Assembly (NCBI GenBank): GCA_903918705.1
Contig: CAIXFP010000109.1
Span: 1 to 6,289 of the forward strand
Origin: an uncultured Pseudomonadota bacterium
GTDB lineage: Bacteria > Pseudomonadota > Gammaproteobacteria > Burkholderiales > Thiobacillaceae
Direction of reading: 5' to 3'
Length of the DNA: 6,289 nt
Part shown: piece by piece, positions 1 to 3,768 of the stretch
Numbering within the stretch: the first letter of the stretch is position 1
Layout of the letters: each line of letters starts with the position of its first letter
Program-made: the position numbers and the translations under genes
Notes under the pieces: generated by a model
Database searches by the model: none
What the model was told of the DNA's origin: nothing
The model's input: the letters and a program-made list of their open reading frames with translations, nothing else

Positions 1-207
1 GGAGTTCCGCCGTTCGCCGGGGCGGCTTGCGTCACCACGGGCCGCTCGGCGGGGGCGCGCGGCGCGTCGGGCTCGCCGGTCGTGGTGGTGGCCGGCGCCG
101 GTTCCGGCGGCGTGGTGGTGGCCACGGCGGGCGCCGTCGGCGGAGTTCCGCCGTTCGCCGGGGCGGCTTGTGTCACCGCGGGCGGCTCGGCGGGGGCGCG
201 CGGCGCG
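1..207. repeat. Direct repeat, 141-bp period, inside the secreted protein gene
   Basis: Bases 1-66 and 142-207 match at 63 of 66 positions (differences at 30, 37 and 43 of the first copy). The period is exactly 141 bp, 47 codons, so the reading frame is kept. Copy 1 is cut by the window edge, so the full unit and copy number are unknown. A smaller repeat, CGTGGTGGTGGCC, lies at 81-93 and 111-123 between the copies and encodes Thr/Ala-rich sequence. Near-identity, including at third codon positions, suggests recent duplication or gene conversion. Confidence 0.85.
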
Positions 208-512
208 GCGGCGGACTCGCCGGCTGGCGCTGCCGGGGTGGTCGGGAAGGCGGCGTAAGGCGTGTTCCAGGGTGGCGCCGGCTGCACGCTGGGTGGGCCG
301 TAAGGCACCAGGGTCGGCGCTTGCGGCGTGGCGCATTGCGGATTGGGGCCGACCACGGCCACCGGCTGGCAGACGGCCACGCCGCTGGGCAGATAGCGGC
401 AAATCTGGCTGAGGGCCTGGACGATCAGGCGGCCGCAGAAGTCGTCGGCGGCGTGGGCGCCCTGCGGCAGGGCGATACTCATGCAGGCTAGCGCGATGGC
501 TCGAAGTTTCAT
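1..512 (-). CDS. Secreted Pro/Ala/Thr-rich repeat protein, 3' end outside window (partial)
   Basis: Function not recognised. The reading frame is open from ATG at 512-510 to the window edge, giving 170 codons and no stop, so the C-terminus is missing. Residues 1-21 look like a Sec signal peptide: MKLR, a hydrophobic stretch, then A-H-A before Ala22-Asp-Asp, so the product is probably periplasmic or secreted. Residues 22-65 form a small Cys-containing segment (C26, C38, C48, C60), possibly two disulfides. From about residue 66 the chain is low-complexity and rich in Pro, Ala and Thr, with a 47-residue tandem repeat (P104-T123 matching P151-T170, 2 differences). The start is chosen for AAGGA at 523-519, six bases upstream. 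An in-frame ATG at 530 would put that site inside the gene. The signal peptide and repeats argue for real coding. The extended Pro/Ala-rich tail resembles a periplasmic or wall-spanning linker, but that is inference. Confidence 0.72.
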   Translation of the reverse strand, partial: MKLRAIALACMSIALPQGAHAADDFCGRLIVQALSQICRYLPSGVAVCQPVAVVGPNPQCATPQAPTLVPYGPPSVQPAPPWNTPYAAFPTTPAAPAGESAAAPRAPAEPPAVTQAAPANGGTPPTAPAVATTTPPEPAPATTTTGEPDAPRAPAERPVVTQAAPANGGT

Positions 513-561
513 GAGGTGTCCTTTTTCCATGAGCGGCCGTGAGTGGCCGGCAAGGCTGGCA

Positions 562-567
562 ACTATA
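562..567 (-). promoter_or_regulatory. Possible -10 element for the secreted protein gene
   Basis: On the minus strand TATAGT reads from 567 to 562, about 50 bases upstream of the ATG at 512, in an AT-richer patch of a GC-rich region. No convincing -35 is present: the best candidate, TTCAAT, has a 14-base spacer. The site also lies partly in a small inverted repeat, GGCAAC (558-563) with GTTGCC (573-578). Weak candidate only. Confidence 0.2.
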
Positions 568-631
568 CAAGCGTTGCCGAGATTGAACCTGGATTGTCCA
601 TAGGCCGCGGCTGCGCAGGCTTTCAGGCTTA

Positions 632-699
632 TAGCGCCGGCGTCTCGCCGGCTTCGTGGGCCTGGCGAGAGGAATCCGGCCGGGAAGACGCCGGTGCTA
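632..699. repeat. Intergenic inverted repeat with 14-bp arms (REP-like)
   Basis: The arm TAGCGCCGGCGTCT (632-645) pairs with AGACGCCGGTGCTA (686-699) at 13 Watson-Crick positions and one G-T position (636/695). Inside, CGCC (646-649) can pair with GGCG (664-667). An alternative fold uses GCCGGCG (636-642) and CGCCGGC (646-652) around a TCT loop. No T-run follows, so an intrinsic terminator is unlikely. The size, GC-rich imperfect palindrome and intergenic position fit a REP-like dispersed element. Copies elsewhere in the genome cannot be seen from here. Confidence 0.6.
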
Positions 700-750
700 C
701 ACGCGAACCTGTTCCAGGCGCCGTCGGGCGCGTTATCCTCGCATCCCTGA

Positions 751-780
751 TGGCCTGCCGGCGGGATCGCCGGCAGGCCA
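751..780. repeat. Perfect 13-bp hairpin just upstream of the GTP cyclohydrolase-like gene
   Basis: TGGCCTGCCGGCG (751-763) and its exact reverse complement (768-780) flank a GGAT loop. The core GCCGGCG-GGAT-CGCCGGC repeats the core of the element at 632-699. It ends 19 bases before the ATG at 800 and 7 bases before the ribosome binding site at 788-793. If transcribed, it would be a strong 5'-leader hairpin. No T-tract follows. It could be a REP-like unit, a leader structure affecting mRNA stability or translation, or a protein-binding site. Confidence 0.7.
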
Positions 781-799
781 GGCTACCGAGGGATGCCTC

Positions 800-1444
800 A
801 TGAGCGACTGCTGCGACGACCACGATTGCCCCACCCCGGAACCCGGCCACCTGGGCATTCCGCGCATCGGCACGTTCGATCCGGAGGCGTTCGAGCGGGC
901 GGTGACCGCGCTGCTCCTGGCCTGCGGCGTGGCGCCGGATTCGGTGCATACCGGCCGCACCGCCCGGCGGGTGCGGGAGTTGTGGGAGCGGCGGCTCCTC
1001 GGCGGCTATGCCATCGACCCGGGCGAGGCCCTGGGCGACGGCTTCGCCGACCCGCGCGAGGATATGGTGGTGATCCGCGGCATCGCCGTGCATGGGGTGT
1101 GCCCGCATCATCTGGTGCCCTTCCGCGGCGTCGCCCACGTGGCCTATGTGCCCGGCGGGCGCCTGCACGGCTTCGGCCGCATCGCCCGCATGGTGGATGC
1201 CATCGGCCACCGCTTCACCTACCAGGAATGGATGACCCGGGACGTGGCGGAAGCCCTGATCCACCACGGTCGCGCCAGGGGGGCGGCCTGCATCATCGAG
1301 GCGGAGCAGTTGTGCCTGCTGCTGGGGGAGGACCGGCGCGGCGACGAGCGGGTGGTGACCCAGGCCTTCGCCGGCTGTTTCCGCGACGACACCCAGTTGC
1401 GCAACGAGTTTCTCCGGGCCGTGTCCGGTGTCGGGCTGAAATGA
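800..1444 (+). CDS. GTP cyclohydrolase I-like protein with altered active site
   Basis: A 214-residue T-fold protein of the GTP cyclohydrolase I (FolE) family, which normally converts GTP to dihydroneopterin triphosphate, the first step of folate/pterin synthesis, as a cytoplasmic homodecamer. Family signatures visible: C101-P-H-H104 followed by the VAYVP strand, HGFGRIARMVD (123-133), Y-Q-E (141-143), EAEQLC (167-172) and NEFLRAV (202-208). Zinc ligands C101, H104 and C172 are kept. Aligned without gaps to E. coli FolE (recalled), Ser135 becomes G126, Lys136 R127, catalytic His179 Q170 and triphosphate-binding Arg185 G176, so canonical activity is doubtful. The N-terminus has CCDDHDC at residues 4-10. 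The start at 800 is chosen for GAGGGA at 788-793, six bases upstream; an in-frame ATG at 656 would run through both intergenic repeats. The stop overlaps the next start (ATGA). Family membership is secure; function is not, so no gene symbol is given. Confidence 0.9.
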   Translation: MSDCCDDHDCPTPEPGHLGIPRIGTFDPEAFERAVTALLLACGVAPDSVHTGRTARRVRELWERRLLGGYAIDPGEALGDGFADPREDMVVIRGIAVHGVCPHHLVPFRGVAHVAYVPGGRLHGFGRIARMVDAIGHRFTYQEWMTRDVAEALIHHGRARGAACIIEAEQLCLLLGEDRRGDERVVTQAFAGCFRDDTQLRNEFLRAVSGVGLK

Positions 1445-1911
1445 GGGGGGATCCGGCCCGGCGCCCGCATACCCTGGTGCCGCCACCCCTGGTCTACGCC
1501 ATCGCCCTGGGCGGGGCCTGGTGGCTGCGCTCGCGCCTGCCCTGGCCCCTGGACCCGGGCGGCGCGGCGCGGCCCCTGGGCTGGGCCCTGATCGCTCTGG
1601 GCCTGGCCGGTTTCGCCTGGGCTCTGGCGGCGATCCGCTTCCGGCAAACCACGGTCAACCCCTACAAGGCGGCGTCCTGCCTGGTGACGCATGGGCCGTT
1701 TCGCTATTCTCGCAATCCCATCTATCTTGCCGACTGGTTCGTCTACGCCGGCACCACCTTGCTGCTCGGAACCGCCTGGCCGCTGCTGTTCGCGCCCCTG
1801 GTGTTCCTGGCGATGCGCTATCTGGTCATCGATCACGAGGAGCGGCATCTGGAAGCCCGTTTCGGCGACGAATACCGCGCATACAAGGCGCGGGTGCGGC
1901 GTTGGTTGTAG
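1441..1911 (+). CDS. Membrane methyltransferase, isoprenylcysteine carboxyl methyltransferase / phospholipid methyltransferase family
   Basis: A 156-residue integral membrane protein that probably transfers a methyl group from S-adenosylmethionine to a lipid-like or prenylated acceptor in the inner membrane; the substrate is unknown. Hydrophobic segments lie near residues 13-29 and 46-65, with a helical pair around 96-129. The C-terminal half has the family signature: HGPFRYSRNPIYLADW (84-99), then DHEERHLEARFGDEYRAYK (131-149) ending in VRRW. The Arg-Asn-Pro turn and the Glu-Glu pair match the S-adenosylmethionine-binding part of ICMT-like enzymes. The length is normal for bacterial members. 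The frame is open far upstream, but ATG at 1441 is preferred because it forms an ATGA overlap with the preceding stop. The ribosome binding site is weak, so translation is probably coupled to the upstream gene. Prokaryotes generally lack prenylated CaaX proteins, so isoprenylcysteine is unlikely to be the substrate. Confidence 0.88.
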   Translation: MRGDPARRPHTLVPPPLVYAIALGGAWWLRSRLPWPLDPGGAARPLGWALIALGLAGFAWALAAIRFRQTTVNPYKAASCLVTHGPFRYSRNPIYLADWFVYAGTTLLLGTAWPLLFAPLVFLAMRYLVIDHEERHLEARFGDEYRAYKARVRRWL

Positions 1912-1929
1912 CGCGCGGCATTTTATTTT
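1902..1929 (+). promoter_or_regulatory. Possible sigma70-type promoter for the cytochrome b561 operon
   Basis: TTGGTT (1902-1907) and TATTTT (1924-1929) are separated by 16 bases, in an AT-rich island (about 1920-1940) that stands out from its surroundings. The implied leader before the ATG at 1955 would be short, about 20 bases, and would contain the ribosome binding site. The T-rich run could instead belong to a terminator of the upstream pair, but I see no good stem directly before it. Confidence 0.3.
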
Positions 1930-1954
1930 TTAACGTGAAATTCGAGGAAGAACC

Positions 1955-2494
1955 ATGAAACAAGGTTATCGCTGGCCCCTGGTGAGCCTGCACTGGGCCA
2001 CCCTGCTGCTGATCGCCGCGGCTTTCGCCATCGGCAGTGTGCTTGACGACATGGCTTTGTCGCCGCTGAAGCTCAAGCTGTTTTCCTGGCACAAGTGGCT
2101 GGGCATGCTGGTGCTGATCCTGCTGCCGCTGCGCGTCGCGCTGCGCCTCTCCGACCGCCTCGACCATGCCGCCGGCTTGCTGCGCTGGGAGGCGAAGGCG
2201 TCGGCGGCGGTGCACGGCCTGCTTTATCTGGCGATGCTGGTGGTGCCGATCCTGGGTTGGCTGGCGAGTTCGGCCAGCGGTTTCCAGGTGGTGCTGTTCG
2301 GCGTGCTGCCGTTGCCGGACCTGGTGGGCAAGGACAAGGCCCTGGCCGAACTGCTCAAGGACATCCATGGCGATGCGGTGTATGGGCTCCTCGGCCTGGT
2401 CGCCCTGCACGCGGCGGCGGCCTTGTACCACCAGCATATCCGCCACGACGGCGTGCTGGCCCGGATGGTCCCCCGGTTGCGGAGCACGCCATGA
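1955..2494 (+). CDS. Cytochrome b561 family membrane protein (CybB/YceJ-like)
   Basis: A 179-residue four-helix inner-membrane di-heme b cytochrome. The family moves electrons between the quinone pool and periplasmic or membrane partners; E. coli CybB is a superoxide:ubiquinone oxidoreductase. The N-terminal YRWPLVSLHW motif (5-14) is typical. Hydrophobic segments lie near residues 9-30, 48-64, 84-104 and 141-158. Histidines suited to heme ligation include H13, H46 (SWHKWLG), H87, H138 (DIHGD) and H152; which pair up cannot be settled here. The length is normal for bacterial b561 proteins. The start is supported by GAGGAAG at 1944-1950. The stop overlaps the ATG of the next gene (ATGA), so the YceI protein is probably translationally coupled. 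Cytochrome b561 next to YceI recurs in proteobacteria (E. coli yceJ-yceI), which supports a shared role. Confidence 0.93.
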   Translation: MKQGYRWPLVSLHWATLLLIAAAFAIGSVLDDMALSPLKLKLFSWHKWLGMLVLILLPLRVALRLSDRLDHAAGLLRWEAKASAAVHGLLYLAMLVVPILGWLASSASGFQVVLFGVLPLPDLVGKDKALAELLKDIHGDAVYGLLGLVALHAAAALYHQHIRHDGVLARMVPRLRSTP

Positions 2495-3027
2495 AAGCGC
2501 TGCTGCTGTGCGGCCTGCTTCTCGCCTTGCCGGCCTGGGCCCAGGACTGGAAGCTGGACCTGGGGAAAAGCCGGATCGCCTTCACCATCAAGCAGATGAA
2601 CGTGGCCAGCGAGGGGGGCTTTCGCCGCTTCGTCGCCCAGGCCGCCTTCGACCCGGCCAGGCCGGAAGCCGGGCATTTCCGCGTCGACGTCGATACCGCG
2701 AGTGTCGACACCGGTTCCAGCGAGGGCGACGACGAGGTGAAGCATCCGTCCTGGTTCGATTCCAAAAGCCATCCCTGGGCCACTTTCATCGCCAAAAGCG
2801 TGCGCCGCGACGGCGAGGGCCGCTATGTCGCCCTGGGCGATCTCAGCATCAAGGGGACCAGCCACCCGCTGGCCGCTCCCTTCACCCTGACCCGGCAGGG
2901 CAAGGGCTGGGTCGCCGCCGGCCGCTTCCCCCTCAAGCGCGGCAGCTACGGCATCGGCGGCGGCGACTGGAACGACGTGGTGGCCGATGACCTGGAAGTT
3001 CGTTTCAACCTGCTGCTGTTGCCGTGA
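2491..3027 (+). CDS. YceI-family periplasmic protein (first of two)
   Basis: A 178-residue precursor. Residues 1-17 form a Sec signal peptide ending A-W-A before Gln18. The mature part is a YceI-domain beta-barrel of lipocalin-like shape; a characterised Thermus homologue binds a polyisoprenoid. Family features are the opening DWKLDLGKSRIAFTIK strand (19-34), a central VDVDTASVDTGSSEGDDEVK segment, the LSIKGTSHPL turn and a closing GIGGGDWNDVVADDLEVRF stretch. The mature protein has no cysteine, unlike the next gene. The start is supported by GGAG at 2481-2484, six bases upstream, and by the ATGA overlap with the cytochrome b561 stop. It probably acts in the periplasm with the cytochrome, perhaps on a quinone- or isoprenoid-type ligand; the partner role is inferred from gene order. 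Confidence 0.92.
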   Translation: MKALLLCGLLLALPAWAQDWKLDLGKSRIAFTIKQMNVASEGGFRRFVAQAAFDPARPEAGHFRVDVDTASVDTGSSEGDDEVKHPSWFDSKSHPWATFIAKSVRRDGEGRYVALGDLSIKGTSHPLAAPFTLTRQGKGWVAAGRFPLKRGSYGIGGGDWNDVVADDLEVRFNLLLLP

Positions 3028-3035
3028 GGCCCGCC

Positions 3036-3593
3036 ATGAAGAAACTGCTCGCCTGTCTGCTCTGCGCAACGGGTTCCGCCGGGGCGGCGGAAAGCTTCGT
3101 TCTCGACCCCGGCCACACCTTTCCCAGTTTCGAGATACGCCATCAGAGCGTCTCGTTCATGCGCGGCAAGTTCAACCGTAGCCAGGGCCGGGTGGTGCTG
3201 GACCCGGCGGGGACCGGCAGCCGCATCGAAGTGAGCGTGGATGCCGCTTCCGGAGACACCGGCCACGCCGGCCTCAACCAGAAACTGCTGGGCAGCCCTT
3301 TCTTCAACGTCGCGCAATTCCCGGAAATCCACTTCGTCTCCAGCGACGTGACCTTCAAGGACGGCAAGCCGGTGTCCGCCAACGGCACCCTCACGCTGCT
3401 GGGGGTGTCCCGGCCCCTGACCCTGGACATTCGCGATTACGCCTGCACCCGGCAGTTCCTCACCCTGCGCCCGCTGTGCGGCGCCGATGTCCACGCCAGC
3501 CTCAAGCGTTCCGATTTCGGCATGACCTGGGGCATACCCCTCATCGGCGACGAGGTGAACCTGGCCATCGAGGTGGAAGGTGTGCGCGAGTAG
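3036..3593 (+). CDS. YceI-family periplasmic protein (second of two)
   Basis: A 185-residue precursor with a Sec signal peptide of about 18 residues (MKKLLACLLC..., cleavage near A17-A18-E19). The mature part is a YceI domain: FVLDPGHTFPSFEIRH (21-36), MRGKFNRSQG, FFNVAQFPEIHF (89-100), GTLTLLGVSRPLTL (117-130) and SDFGMTWGIPLIGDEVNL (159-176). C137 and C148 flank a short loop, a pair common in one YceI subgroup and probably a disulfide. The first YceI protein lacks it, so the two are diverged paralogues, not a recent duplication. The start at ATG 3036 follows GAGG at 3026-3029 with a six-base gap. A GTG at 3024 overlapping the previous stop is possible but would add residues before the signal peptide and has no better site. 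It is the last gene of the tight b561-YceI-YceI cluster. Confidence 0.92.
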   Translation: MKKLLACLLCATGSAGAAESFVLDPGHTFPSFEIRHQSVSFMRGKFNRSQGRVVLDPAGTGSRIEVSVDAASGDTGHAGLNQKLLGSPFFNVAQFPEIHFVSSDVTFKDGKPVSANGTLTLLGVSRPLTLDIRDYACTRQFLTLRPLCGADVHASLKRSDFGMTWGIPLIGDEVNLAIEVEGVRE

Positions 3594-3649
3594 GGGGCTG
3601 GCGGCGCGACGGGTTATGCCGCGGCCGCTCCGGACATGGGGCGCTACTC

Positions 3650-3667
3650 CGTCCGGCATGCCGGACG
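3650..3667. promoter_or_regulatory. 18-bp perfect palindrome upstream of the amylase gene (possible operator)
   Basis: CGTCCGGCATGCCGGACG is perfectly self-complementary with no loop, which favours a dimeric protein-binding site over an RNA hairpin. It lies 101 bases before the amylase ATG and 56 bases after the second YceI stop. A related half-site, TCCGGACAT, occurs at 3629-3637. In GC-rich DNA such palindromes can occur by chance. Confidence 0.35.
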
Positions 3668-3768
3668 CGAACTGGCTCGCCTTGCCATGTGAATGACCGC
3701 TCGCGCGTAGTCTCCGGGGTGGTGGACGCGCTCTGCCGCCCGACTCGAACCGTTTCAGAGGAGCCGCC

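Noticed and set aside
27..491. Plus-strand 154-residue ORF opposite the secreted protein gene
   Set aside because: Gly/Arg-rich with no ribosome binding site or domain. The minus-strand frame has a signal peptide, ribosome binding site and in-frame repeats.
656..799. N-terminal extension of the cyclohydrolase-like protein from ATG 656
   Set aside because: It would encode an Arg-rich stretch running through both intergenic inverted repeats. The ATG at 800 has GAGGGA at good spacing and gives a normal family length.
793..1440. Upstream extension of the methyltransferase frame from 793
   Set aside because: It is the shifted frame of the cyclohydrolase-like gene (Arg/Pro/Gly-rich). The family domain begins only after the ATG at 1441.
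629..1486. 285-residue minus-strand ORF opposite the cyclohydrolase-like gene
   Set aside because: Antisense to a clearly conserved protein, spans intergenic repeats, and has no domain or start-site support.
1875..1930. Intrinsic terminator after the methyltransferase, from the T-rich run
   Set aside because: The nearest stem, CCGCGC with GCGCGG inside the coding end, is too far from the T-run, and no strong stem directly precedes it.
2224..3069. Minus-strand and shifted plus-strand ORFs over cytochrome b561 and YceI
   Set aside because: Shadows of well-supported genes with signal peptides, ribosome binding sites and overlapping stops/starts.
3588..3649. Terminator formed by GAGTAG (3588-3593) and CTACTC (3644-3649)
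   Set aside because: The arms are only 6 bp and 50 bases apart, with no T-tract after.
3682..3713. TTGCCA ... TAGTCT as a promoter for the amylase gene
   Set aside because: The 20-base spacer is too long for a standard sigma70 promoter and the -10 match is poor.
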